Below are positions 36,995 to 50,058 of a stretch of 64,000 nt of DNA, piece by piece. Under the pieces are notes generated by a model that had not been told where the DNA came from, ran no database searches, and saw only the letters and a list, made by a program, of their open reading frames with translations. The position numbers and the translations under genes were made by a program. The DNA is from Rotaria sp. Silwood1 (lineage: Eukaryota; Rotifera; Eurotatoria; Philodinida; Philodinidae). Within the stretch, counting starts at the first letter, position 1, and every line of letters begins with the position of its first letter. The stretch covers positions 264,537 through 328,536 of the forward strand of contig CAJNOP010000014.1 of NCBI GenBank assembly GCA_905250075.1, read 5' to 3'.

Positions 36995-37741
36995 GCAGAT
37001 TAACTTTAAACAAATCGAGCATTGCATAATTAAACAGAAGTTCGAATATTATTGAAAGTACCTGCGATGGTTTGTATAGTAGAAAATGACAGTATATTCA
37101 CGGTTACACATCTGATTACAGTCTAAGTTATGTACAAAAATGGGTGTGAGTGTAGAACTTCTTTTAATACAAATTGAAATTCACACCTACGTCCTAATGA
37201 TCTTTAGCGTTCCTCTTCTCAGTTCAACTGTCTGGACCTCTTTGGGCAGCCGTAAAAACCTCGACTTAAACTTACACTCATTGTTTTCTGAAAAATTATA
37301 TAAGAGTTCTACAATAAACGAAATATTTTTTTATAAGATCTGACAACAATGATGAAAAGCAATCAAAATAATTCATTATTTTCAGTTTTGCTTTATTCAA
37401 CTAGCAAGTAAAAATGATTTCGAAGTGATCAAAGTTTTGTTGTAAGCTAAATGTAATCTGAAAAAATAACAATCAGCCATTAAAAATAAACAGTTCTACT
37501 TCAAATGAAAGAAAGACAACAAGATTCAATCTGTTTCATAGTGAATCCACTCCATAAGAAGGTTTCATTAATGTTATTTCAATGTCTGATTTGTTTTATT
37601 TTGAGAAATGAATAAACATCAAAAGAAAAATTTGCTTTTTTTTCAACTTCAAAGGTAAATTCAGTTGGTATTTTATTAGGCAGTAGAAGAAAAAGAAATT
37701 CATTTTGAATACTTTTTTCGCTTGCTCATTGAGAAGAAATT

Positions 37742-40700
37742 ATGCTATTTGTAGTAGTTTTGTTTTTCAATGTTTTCATTTTATGTGTACAAGGTTTGCT
37801 GATTTTTTACTTCTAATTTCAGCCTTTCATAGTATAAGTAATGTTTAGGTCAGACTACATCAGAATCTAATGACTATTGTTATGAAAATAATGATGTTAT
37901 CCAATTTACATTGTCCTTGTCATATCATTCTGCATGGCAACCAACATTCAATTGTTCTTTACAACAGTGTCACGTAAACACCAATTACAATAACACCTGC
38001 CGTTCGTCATCAACACGTTGCTTTGATTATCGTACATTTAACAATACTAGTTATTGTGCACCCGGTGCTCTATGTTCTATTTTGGAAGCATGTAACAATA
38101 TTACTAATATGTGTGCATCAAATACTTCCGTATGTGTTGTTAATTCGTGTTGCTCACCACAAGCAGTATGCTTACCATTATCATTGATAAATATCTGTAC
38201 AACAGGTAGAAACACACTGTACTCAAACATGTGAGGGTGTAGGAACTAATCAAAGTACTGAATCTAGATTCTAGTTGAGACTTCATTCGATTTTATAATT
38301 TTATGATTGAATGAGTTGTATCATACAGTGACAAGAGCATGAAAAATAGATAAACATAAATTCGAGGGATTAAATTAAAGATGAGATTAGAATGAAAATG
38401 AGATGGATAATTGAAACAGACTGAAATTTGACATATAATTAGAAAATAAGACACTAATGTGATACTGTACCTCAATCAACTAGTACGGAAGTGATTGATT
38501 CTATTACAGTTTAAAGATTTGTTTTTCGTTTTTGTTTTAGTAAAAGGTTATTAATAAAGTTCTCATTGAAATTAAATATGAGCAACTCACAGAACTTGTT
38601 TATTTTATAGAATTAATGGTTTGTATAATTAAAGCAATATGTGAGACAACATTTTTTGAGACTTCTGCATTGTTCAACCAATAGACATCTTTATTGTTCA
38701 AAATGGTAAATGAAACTAGTTTCCTTAACACAGCCGAATGTATTATTTACATTAGATGCATTCATGTTTCTGACTTGGGACGATTTAATTAGGTGTAATC
38801 TTCATATATGTGAGCAATAATAACTTGAGAGATATTAAATTATATCGCTGGTGATAGTTCCTTTGTTTTCGAAGTAATGTTTACTGATAATCTTGTAGAC
38901 TCTATCTTCCTGATATCTTTATTGAATTTGATTATAATCCGAGTTGTTTGAAGATAGCATTCTGTAGTAATAATGATTTAGTACAGGTAAAGAAAAATTA
39001 TATACGAGTACTCAATCGAATATCTCGTTTACACTACTAAGCATTTTGCGTCCATTTAAATATACTCTTATTGAAAAGTGATTTATTCGACTTTGTCATT
39101 TATTCATGTTATGTTTTTCTAACTATGTAAATCATTCAAAATAAAATTTAAAAGAAACATACGTGTTGACTTGAGTTGGTTTGAGAGATACGTTCACATC
39201 TGTCCTTTACATACCAGCAGTTACTTTGCATCCATCCATCTTGATCTGTAATATTATTAAGTTAACTTTGATATCTGTATCAGCTACTAGGCTGATACTT
39301 GAATTGATTTTGTTCTTCAGTGGATACATCTCTTGAACTTTTTTTCAATGATGGTTTACTGTTAGTAAGTTATGATCAACAGTTAACGAAACATCTGCTT
39401 CTTAGAGTGCCTAGTTCACAAAATACTTAGGAGTCAGATGGAGGAGAAAGACATTAGAAATCGGTGAGACTTAGGGAAAGTATTTCCAGCTAACTTCTTG
39501 TTTTACCTCGACTGGAAACAGCCGCAAACTAACGACCCAGACTACTGTGTTCAAGTTTCATCGGTTTTCGATGTATTTCTGCTCGATGTAATGAATTTTC
39601 TGCTTTTTTTCTGATCGGTTCTTTATCTTGATAATAGAATGACTAATTCAAAGTGAAAATCTTCATCGACTATCTGTCTGAAAAGTTTATGATCGACAAT
39701 GGCAATCGCATACCTTTCTCTACAACATGATACAGAATTTTGTACGACAAAGTTGATACCTTCTTTTAGTCTATGCAGTGATAAGAATTTTTCCGCTTAC
39801 AGTAAACAACAATTTTCATTTTGCAATATTTTAAAACACTTCACCTAGATACAGTCAATCTTATGTGTTCGATGATACTCCTCTTTTCAGCCTGAATATA
39901 TTCAAATGGTTCTTCTAGGATGGCTCAACACTGGTAGCATGAATGTTGGACGATATGGTCATACAGTATCCGTCTTAATAAATGGAAACGTATTAGTTAC
40001 TGGTGGATATAATGGCATTTTTCTAAATCATTCTGAGTTGTATGATCCATCAACAGAAACTTGGACAGTGACTGGTAATATGCATAATGAACGATATTTC
40101 CACACAGCATCCGTATTAAGAAATGGACAAGTGTTAGTTACTGGTGGAGTTAATAGTGCTTCTTTTCTAAACAGTGCTGAATTGTACAATTCATCAACAG
40201 ACACTTGGACAACCACTGGTAGTATGAGTAATCTACGACGATCTCACACAGCATCTTTACTACCCAATGGAAAAGTCTTGGTTACAGGTGGATGGAACGG
40301 TACTTCTATTCTAAATAGTGTTGAATTGTATGATCCATCAACAGGCATTTGGACAACGACTAGTAGTATTAATACTGGACGATATTGGCATACAGAATCT
40401 GTATTAACAAATGGGAAAGTGTTAGTTACTGGTGGATCAGATAATAGGGTCTCTTTAAATAGTGCTGAATTGTATGATTTATCGACAGGCACTTGGACAA
40501 CAACCGGTAGTATGAATATTACACGATTTCTACACACAGCATCTTTATTAACAAATGGAAAAGTATTAGTTACTGGTGGATATAATGGCATTTCTCTAAG
40601 TCATTCTGAGTTGTATGATCCATCAACAGGAACTTGGACAACCACTGGTAGTATGAATAATGCACGATATGAACATACGGCATCCGTATTAACAAATGGA

Positions 40701-40904
40701 AAAGTATTGGTTTCTGGTGGTTTTAATGGTAGTTCTTATTTAAATAGTGCTGAGTTGTATGATCTATCGACAGGAACTTGGGCAATGACTGGTAGTATGA
40801 ACACTGCCCGAAATATGCATACAGCATCCGTATTAACAAATGGAAACGTGTTAGTTACCGGTGGGTCCTCGGGTGCTCCTCTAAATAGCTCAGAATTATA
40901 TTAA
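37742..40904 (+). CDS. Secreted Cys-rich kelch-repeat protein
   Basis: Exons 37742-37793, 37849-38205 and 39919-40904; 464 residues. Exon 1 encodes a 17-residue hydrophobic signal peptide (MLFVVVLFFNVFILCVQ). Exon 2 encodes a ~119-residue module with 14 Cys (for example NDYCYEN, FNCSLQQCH, TRCFDY, GALCSILEACNN, VVNSCCSPQAVC) and several N-glycosylation sequons. Exon 3 carries seven 48-residue kelch repeats (HTASVLTNGKVLVTGG-type) that would close one propeller. Both introns are phase 1, so exon 2 is a symmetric, shuffle-ready unit. The short first intron is 55 nt; the second is 1.7 kb and is partly homologous to the long intron of the upstream kelch gene. The frame ends about a dozen codons earlier than in the paralogue. 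Function unknown; extracellular glycan or surface binding is a guess. Confidence 0.83.
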
Positions 40905-41380
40905 TCATTTCGAACAAATGAACAATCAATAGTTTTATTTTTATAAGTATATGAAATCTTGCATTCAACCACTAGTTTGATAAAGAGAGTTGTTGGATTT
41001 CAATAACAATGAATTGTTTCCTTGGCATGTTAGCCTTATTGTAAGTGAAAACATGTCAGTGCATGTGAGATTTTTGATCTTCTGAAAATGTTTGAATAAA
41101 TTTCTAATTCATCTTCAGTATAAAAATTCGTAATCTTTTATATCATTAATCAATGCCCTATCAATATTTTGTTATACATCGACAGACTAACCTTTGAACT
41201 TGTTCATATAAACTTTTAAGGATCCGCCATTCCTCTTGTGGAGAGATAGTAGTATCTTATCTCAAATGAGTGTAATGGTCAGTGATATTTCTCATTCGGA
41301 TCAGTGAATTTTTATGTAGTCTATTTTCTACTGCTTTTCTTGGTAAATTGCAGCTATCTGAAAGAGTACTTGTGATAAAA
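39070..41380. repeat. Segmental duplication, copy 2 (kelch cassette)
   Basis: Partner of 32320-34890. It includes the intron 3' half, the kelch exon and the downstream flank. The sequences just upstream of the kelch exon are nearly the same (CTGAATATATTCAAAT and TTCTAGGATGGCT). Confidence 0.7.
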
Positions 41381-44300
41381 ACAGTGTAAGTGTGTGTTTA
41401 GGTTGGGGAGTGTGGCCGCGAGTGTGGATGTGGTTGTCAAGTGTGTCTGTCAGTATGTTGGTATTCGGGTGTAGTTGTCAGGACCATTGCAGTCATGTGG
41501 TTCAAGAGAAAAAGCCTTAACATTTACAGTTGCATAGAGTGTGTGATTTACTTGAACAGTGTCATCATAAACTCCTAGATGAAATAAGAGACACATGTGA
41601 CTTTATAATACAGTGTAACGAAACATGTTCGCCTTTCTAATCCTGTCTTTCATTTGATTTTTTGATGCATGTGCTGCAGTACGATATTCGAAGCGCTCAG
41701 CACTATTTATTTTTTAAATAAAATCGAACAAAAAATGCCAGTGTAGTCATCTCTGAATTTCGCCTTTAAATATTATTTTATTAAGAATATAAGCATAGTT
41801 CCAACGACTTCAACAAGAAGACGATTGGTGAAAAGCAAAGATTTAGACTAGCAGATTGAACATGTTCTTGCGGTGAAGTGTAAGATCGATTTTTTTCGAT
41901 TGATTGACGCCCACTCATATAGAATTGCCTTCTTCTCATTGGTTTTTGATGCAGTGTGCTCTATTTATTTTTCTTAGCTTAAATGAATTCAGATTTTTCG
42001 TTATTTCACTCACAATCTTCATTCAACCACTGCTTGTATTCTTATTGTTTTTGGACTTCGTCTTTGACAACAAGAAGGAAAGATGAAACTTAAGTAGAAC
42101 GAACAGAAACTTGGAATCATAGTGAAGGTTGTTCAGATTATAGGATGCGAAGCGCATATGATCTCTTAGAGAATCAGTATGATAGGAAACTTTGTCTCGA
42201 GATTGAATCCATCAGTTAGAAAAATATAAAACAGTTCTGACGTTTTTTATAATCTTAATCATGACCAATGTTCTTATTTTCTATTTTTCTTTTCTCCATT
42301 CTTCTATCTAATTTTATTGGTTGGTAGAAGGCCACTATTGCTCAGCATGTAAAATCCAAACTGCAGAGGACGATTGAAAATAACAAGCACAAATGAGCAA
42401 TCTCACAAAAAAGAATAAAATTTGAGATAAAGTGTCGCTTGGCTAAAACCCAGCAACTTTCAAACAGCAATTGATATATAATACACTGCATCATTTACCA
42501 AATCAAAACAATCATCAAAAGCTGAAGACGGAATTTGAGGGTAAGTAAACCACCCGCATCATTGGTTTTTTCTTCACTCTGCTGTGAAAGATAGGTAATG
42601 TTTACATTTTCAAGCCGAAAGCATACCGATGATTAAATTCATCAAAGGAAACGATAGAAATTTTGATAAACAAAGGCGATATCTATTGTCTTTTTGTTGC
42701 ATAGAACTCTGCACATTAGAATGAAGCACTAATCACAAGGAACAAAAATAGAGAAATTAGAAACAAGCATAGAAAATAAAGACCATTAAAGTGAAAAAAC
42801 TAATGCACTCAGTAAAGAACACGTTCTTTCGACAAAAAATGTGTTTCTCCATTTCCATGAAACAGAAGTTAAATAAGAAGAGAAAATCTATATTTAAAGA
42901 CGCTCAATCAAAGAATCACAAATATCGAAATCATTCTGGTAAACTGTTTTCGAAGTTGTCCCTATGGGAATTTAGACATTTCTATATCATAGAATAATCC
43001 AAAGTATTATGGTCTAAAGATCTACTCCTGCTCTGCTAGGATGGACTTATCTGAGGCATTCCCTAAAAATACCTACAAAACAGTCAAAAATTGACCTATC
43101 ACTTTTTATGAATTTTTCCCGTACTATTTCTTCACTATTCAAGCTGATTTATATACAAATCAATAGAGCTTGGCTTGCTCCACATAACGGTAAATACGAC
43201 ATATCTCTCTACTCTTAAAACAAAGCCTAGGCTGTGATAGTGGTTGTGGGTCTTCTTTTCACACACCTAATATCTATACTCAGACTTAAACCGTAAGTCA
43301 GGACTATGATTGATTTGTTTGGTTTTTACTTGAGATGAATCACGTTTAGTGACTTTGATTATATTTCAATTCTTGCCTCTGATCACTTGCTTGATTCATT
43401 CGTTCGTACGACCGTGAGTATTGTAATTACAATGATTTGTATGACAAATGCTACTCCTACAGTAAGACTATCAACGAAGAAAACCTTTTCTATTTCTTGT
43501 CGTATCTTTTATACATGAATGGTAGCAAAATACATCATAATACATCTACTTCACCGCTTGATCATGATCTAGCCAACTGATAAGGTTGAAAAATCTGGAT
43601 TAATAGTATGCAATATGTAAACAGCATCCCAAAAAGTACGAAGGCGCCATTCATCGAAAGAAACTATTAGCACCACTTTTTCTGTTATTCTAAACAAGTT
43701 GAAGTAAAATGACTTCATTTTCGAGTCATTTGCACTTTTCCTCTAAACTTAATTTTTTGGTCGAGTTGCAAATTCTTTGGTTTGAGGTATCTTGCATGAT
43801 CAGAAAGGTAAATTTTTAGTAGAAGTTTCGATGATCTGAAAACCAACTGATTGAATAGACATACATTTTATAACAGAAAAGTGAGTGATACTGAATGGTA
43901 GTGGACGAGTGGGATAAGCATTCAGTATAATTTTTGCGATGCTAACCACAGATTGAGTTGCAGTGGACCTAAGTGAGCACAGATTTTTGAGTCCCATCAA
44001 GTCAGTTTCATAGCTGTTCCTAATATTCTCTACATATTTTGATGAGAAAAAATATTGCGCTTCAACAAGAGGCAACTGTATACCACAAATGGTCCTTATA
44101 TACCATCATGATAAAAAGTTTGAAAATATTGATCCTTTTTCAAGCGAAGCTGGGGTTTCGATCATCAATCGAGATATATTCAAAGTTGTCAGTCGTAAGA
44201 AAGCTGTTTAGGAGTACTGCTTAACATATCATTATTCCGTTCAATAAAGAACGTTTACGTAGTATGGACTCCTAACAACATTATTGCATATACAGCAGAA

Positions 44301-44497
44301 TTTCTTCTGTCAAAATCTCAACTGTAAGCAATTGAGTTGGTCTGAAGCTAGTACAACTAAAAACTCATATAAGAGAAGAAAAATGTAATCTAATCGGTTA
44401 GACAAATACGAGTTGATAAGAATGCATATTCTATGTTAATGTTTTTTGAACCCTTTGAAGTCTATTCTTTTCATCCAATGAAATTGTCATAAGTTGA

Positions 44498-44872
44498 AGC
44501 AATGCTTCGAACGTTGCATATGAAGCAATTGAGAAATTGATCAGTCTATTATCATTGCACACAAGAGAAACGGAACGTGATACAGCTTCGAAAGATGGAT
44601 GCTTGGCGAGCAAGAGGAAGTATACGTATGAAAACTTCGGCCTATCTGAGAAACTTCTAATAGTGTTTTTGGAATTGGAAGATGTCATTTCGCTTCTTGG
44701 TTTGTTTCACTTCATGCTTTTTGAGAGTAATGCATTCGTCGTCACGGTGAATAGTATAGTTATGTATGGGAAAGCTGATGCTTCGGAAGTTCCTGTTGCA
44801 AATCGAACCATTCTAGAGAAAATTGTGAGAGACTTTCCAGTTTTCGATAAAGATGAGAAGAGCGATATCTAA
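44498..44872 (+). other. Unexplained 125-codon open stretch, possible relic exon
   Basis: Open from 44498 to the TAA after DKDEKSDI. There is no ATG at the beginning and no convincing splice partners. The segment NVAYEAIEKLISLLSLH recalls a HEAT/ARM-type helical repeat, but the rest does not keep a repeat. Codon use is less TTA-rich than in neighbouring genes. It may be a relic of a repeat protein or chance. Confidence 0.15.
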
Positions 44873-45649
44873 TGTTTAAGAAGGAGTTTGAGAGAACGCG
44901 CAAACGTAGAAGCAGTTAATTTGAATTTGTAGTATTTGATTAATAATGACGGATGAGAATCAAGCGAGAACTCGAACGTAGGTTATTACAGTCGTTTCGT
45001 CTCCCTAACAAAGTTGACTTTTTCATTTTCAAGTTTCAGTAAGATATGTTACCTGATGATAGTCCAGAAGTTAGTTTTTGTTTTGTGATTTCTCACGAGG
45101 ATCTCTGTGGAATTTTTTTCATTGATTTCGTTCAAATATGTATTAATTGATAGCTTGAAATTGCACTGATTAGCAGCTCCGATCAAGTAAGTAGTCGATG
45201 CCTTCCAATAAAGAAGAAGAATTATGCTTCTTTACATTTTCATTTGATTTTATATCCTTGCTTGTTACCGATATATCGTGTTCACCGATTATTCTAATGT
45301 CTTTTAAAGGAGGTTTGTAACAGCTTCAACACCAAGGGTTCTGAAAGATGAACTGTAGAAGATCTTTGTTAGCAAGATCGACAATAGAAATAAGGATTGA
45401 AGGTAAAAAGTCTATTTTCGTTCATCTCCTACAACTGTGAGTTTCGAAATCTTCTGATGGAAGACTGGAAGCAATATGATAATTAGAATGAACAGATCAT
45501 TTTCAATAGTTTACGGTATGGTGGATTGCAAACATCAAAAAGTGGCTGATTCAATGTTGTTGAAAGTTCTTTAGATAACTTTTCCGAATCTCACAGGTGT
45601 CAATGGAATGAGGATGCATCATCCTGTTCAGCTTGTAAAAACCTTTTTC

Positions 45650-46559
45650 TTAAGGGGGGCCCCTCCCTTAGAAAATCGAGTTTTTCAGGGAAATATCGAA
45701 GTTGAGATTTTATTATAGGAAGATGCAGCGAAGCTTCCTCTATCAGAATATCTATAGAGTTTTTGAAAATGATCAGATTTTCAAAGACTTACCACATGAA
45801 ACTTAAAATCTACTACCATGTTTTCGGAGAAATTTTCGTAGTTTTAAAGGTTTTCAGTTTTAGAAAATTTGCGTTCGGAATATTTTTATATATTAAGTGG
45901 CATGTCAGATGGCGTTAGTTTACTGCATCAGTTACGCGCTTTTAAAAAGTTCTATGAAATATATTGGAAATATGCTATTTTAATGTGTTTTTTTCGAATT
46001 TGAACGAAAAGCTCATTTCTAAAACTTCTTTAGCGTTTTTCTCAAAACATGGTTTCTAGACCGAAAAATTGAAATAACTCCGGCTTGGCTCGGCAGATCA
46101 CCGATGTTTTTTTTTTGTTTTAAAGGTCTCAATGAGAGTAAACTTTTGTCCGACCAGTTTTTTTAAAGTCGATTCCTGCGATGAGAAAAGTGGAATTTAC
46201 TGTCTTTAGATTACCATTTTTTATCCTGATTTTTAGACCCTTCCACTAAAATACTCATAAAAAATCAATAAGATTGAATTTGAGAATTCTGTTCGGACAA
46301 AAGTTGCGTACTGACATTAGCTTTAATTTGAGATCAGCCCGAGCTCGATACCTCGTGCTATGATGAAGTTATATCGATTCTCCTGAAGGCCAAAAATGAC
46401 CTATGAATCAGCTGGAACTCCGGTCTAGTACGACAAATCGAGCTGAAATTTTTATCGGAAGCGTATCTCTCCAGGATCACTCATCACGGAAAATTTCAGC
46501 GCAAAAGGGCCATTCTAAGTGGAAAATCATTTCTAAGGGGGGGGGGGGGGCCCCCTTAA
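45650..46559. mobile_element. piggyBac-like non-autonomous element with TTAA flanks
   Basis: The element is bounded by TTAA on both sides (45650-45653 and 46556-46559). The termini are GGGGGGCCCCTCCCTTAGAA on the left and, inverted, GGGGGCCCCC followed by a C-run and CTTAGAAA on the right. About 900 bases lie inside, with no long open frame on either strand. TTAA duplication and G/C-run termini next to CCTTAGAAA are the habit of piggyBac elements; the family call is inferred from the ends only. Confidence 0.65.
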
Positions 46560-49500
46560 ATATTTAAGTCTTCTTGAAATCCTGCGACAACTATTTTGTA
46601 GATTCCTTTAGTTATTCTGATCTGGCCATGTAGTTATAGAATTAATCATGAAATTGATGTCCCAAATGAGCATATCGAAAATATATGACATGCTAGAGAG
46701 CTGTCTTCAAAGCTCATTTAATGCATTGAAGTCTATTATACACTCGATTACGATAGAAACTCTCAATATTCTGGAAACTTATCTAAAGAATACTCAAATA
46801 TCTTAAAGCATCATAGTTTTGCTTTTTGAGTTCGGCACGAATAGACCATGAAGAATAACGTTTTCAATCCAAATTTCACGTAGCTTGTAGCATTGTATCA
46901 CGAGATTTCAAAACTCACAGTTTTCGTAGGAGATCCAGAAAATCATATTTTGGAGTGATAATCCTTATTTTTGTAGCTGATCATGCTAACAAGAAACTTC
47001 TATAGATCATGTTCACGTGAACTGCACTGTCTTAACTGTTGTGAGTCTTTTAATCGTGATACTGGAATAATCAATATCAGAAATGCATGGGTAAAAACTG
47101 AAAGCATCTAGAAAAAGAATTGTGATTCTTGTTTATTAAAGAACGTTGAGTAGCAATCATACTAATATGCGCGATTAGCACAATTGACTCTATCAATGAA
47201 TACATGTGTCAACGGAGTCAAAGATAAAAAGCTCCCAAAGATCCATATGGCAAAGGACTAATCCTAACAATCTTTTTGTCAGCTATACGAAAGGTGATCT
47301 GTTGAATATCATCAGGTATCATATCTTGGTGCAAATGCATAAAAACAAGTCAGTTTTGTTAAGGATAGTACACCTACCTTATCCGCCCTAGTCCTGTTAA
47401 TAGTCCTACTCATGAGACCGTCACAGGCATGTTGGCTTCCTATGATAAATCAGAAACCATAAAATTTCGGATCATCGAAGATTAGATAGGCTTCATAGTT
47501 TTGCAAATTTCAATCTTGCACAGATTTCGGTAAAGACTTTTTCAATTAGAACTATAGAAAATCAGTAAGTATTGTTTGATTTGTTCTTTGGCTTACATCA
47601 CCTAATTAGTTACATTATATCTTGTATTTCTCGATGATCGCCAGTGTTGCAGTATACCTTGACATTTCTCTTCTATCGGTCAATGTTCTCTCACCACTTT
47701 CTCGAAAAACTATCGAGTTATACTAGCAGATTTTGTTCCGTCATTAAATCTTTGTTTCTTTGTCACCTGTCTAAGATGTACTTTCCTTGTTTGTATATTG
47801 TGAAATATAACTCAAGATGAATAATAGTACGTAACGGAATACTTGAATTCGGATCCTCCTTTGTCCGAAGAATCGTGAGTTGTATCGTCGAAGCCCTCCA
47901 CAGGTAGTGACAAAACATAATCAATACTCTGTTGGTGAGACACTTTAGTCACGCTCTTGCTTATAATCGAATAGGTGTCTAAGTCATTCCAGATTTTTGT
48001 CTCGCACTTTTAGCATTCAAAAATTTCTAGTATTTGTACACCTAACAGTTCACAAGCAGGCAGAAATCAAAGGACGAGAAACACTTCAGCATTACATTTC
48101 TAACGCTTTCATTATCTTTTGTAAGTAACTTCAGAAGATTATCTTTATCATGTCCAACTAGTTTTATTACTTTTTTATGTTCAACTAACGGTTACTCTGC
48201 TTTCGAAGGTTGATAGTGCTAGTATTATAGCGTACGTTTTTTTTCCGAATATATCAACATACTTTGTCCCCTGTGACTGTATGAATTGTTTGTAATGATG
48301 CTTGTTGGGCACCACTATTCGAGATATTGATCTCATTTTTTATGAAAACTTATGGTAATAGTTTATGAAAATGAGTCAATATTGACATTTGTGTTCTTTT
48401 ACTTGAGATTCGATGAAATAGATAGCAGCGCCAGTGATAAAGAACATCCTTTGCTTGCAAGACTAAGAACGAACTCTAGATGATTCTCCGAACATCCATT
48501 TATGTACAATAGCATATGTTGATTCATTCATCCATCAGAATGCCCTAATCAAAGCATTTGTTCGAATTCTTTTGGAAGTGATGAAATGTTATAAACAACA
48601 CTCTTAAGGCTGCAAAATAGAGGCAGAACCATGAGAGAGGTCCTATCACTGCACCAGCCGTCATTCCTGTTCTTCGCCTCTTCTTGTCGCGTGCATAGTT
48701 ATTCATGATTTTTGTCATTTTTTTTGTTTTTTATATTCTTTGTTGTGTCTATTTATTTTGTGTATTATTATTAATAATTTGTTGATCATTATTTCTCTTG
48801 GTTCATTTTATTCACTTTTTACTGCATACACTTTTCTTCATTGTTTTTCTTCTTCTTGACTATTTTTTTTCAGGCATTTCGACACATTTATCTTGTTCTC
48901 GCTTCTCTCATCTCTTATGGATTACCATTTTCTTTTGCGTTTTCACCATTTTTCATTCAATAAATATTTTATCATTGCTTCATTATAATCATCAGCCATC
49001 TCAGAGTGACACACGAGATTGTATCTTAGAGATCCCAATCCCATCGGAGTCTTGATCACCTCCACTCACAATTGAATTTTCTCTGGCAAATCAACTATAG
49101 TTGAATGACAACATTCACGCTTTGCAGATATCAATCGAGAGTGGTGCTTGATAGTTCTTAGATGGTGAATCATGATAGCTTCGTCACCTCCAACGATGAG
49201 GCACGTCTCGATGATTGTACTTTTAGAAACTTTCGGACACATTGTAGATAGATAAGCTAATATCTTGAAATTTTGCTCAGATATTATTTTCTTTTATCTG
49301 TCGAAACTTTATTACTTCGCGAACTAATTTTTTCGACAGTCTTAAAGATTCCAATGCAGAGAGTAGTCACTCTCAACAGCGAAAAATGCGATAAAGAACA
49401 TTTTCTTCAATACTATCATCAGAGGTAAGCTGCATTATTCACGATAAATCATCCATGTATCAGCTTTGAACCTCAGATTATGTTACAAAAAGTTGCGGTC

Positions 49501-49770
49501 TTCGACAGTGATTTTCGAAACAACGAAGACTTTGCTAAGGCTACCACTATATAAGTGGCTTTCTTCTGATTTGTTTTACAATAACTTCTCACTTTCCTTA
49601 ATTATACATTTTCAGTCTACTTCCAAAACTACTCAACTTTAGTAGCAAAAATTTGAAAAACATCAAGTGAGTATAACGGAGACGGCTGTCCTCAAAACAT
49701 TCGATACGAACTGAATAATTCTGAAGAATTCGAAAAGAATTGTGTGTGGATGTGTGAAGAGACATCCCAT

Positions 49771-50058
49771 GGAATAAAAAAAAATGGTGATTTTCATGTG
49801 AAAAACATGTAAAAAATGGCATTTTTCATGATGAAACGGACATAATAATGCATATATTTCATTTTCATTAATTAAAATGAAAATTTTCACTAATGTCATT
49901 CCATAATTTTGATTCCTAACGAAAGTCATTATAATGAAAATGATTAAAAAGTAATGTTGTGAAGGATATTGATGAGAATTTTCATTTTAATCAATGAAAA
50001 TGAAATACATGCATTATTATGTCCGTTTCATCATGAAAAATGCCATTTTTTTTATTCT
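49771..50058. repeat. Palindromic MITE
   Basis: The left TGGCATTTTTCATGATGAAA (49817 on) reappears inverted as TTTCATCATGAAAAATGCCA, ending near 50045. Similarity continues inward through ACGGACATAATAATGCAT and TTTCATTTTCATT. The left end has an extra partial copy of the terminus (AATAAAAAAAAATGG, 49773), so the outer boundary is best set at 49771-49775. Few mismatches; no coding capacity. Confidence 0.75.

Larger units (their letters stand above)
34360..37741. other. Region between the kelch genes, rich in foldback DNA
   Basis: No gene seen. It holds the downstream flank of the first kelch copy, two foldback elements (35625-36280 and 36410-36905), and the 86-bp direct repeats that flank the second one. 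About 750 bases of ordinary AT-rich sequence precede the signal-peptide exon at 37742. Confidence 0.6.

Noticed and set aside
40028-40591. Minus-strand open frames with repeated PPVTNTFPF units
   Set aside because: They are antisense readings of the kelch repeats; the regularity comes from the + strand gene.
48798-49055. Hydrophobic 85-codon frame
   Set aside because: T-rich DNA gives Phe/Leu-rich frames by chance; there are no splice partners, no motif and no promoter.
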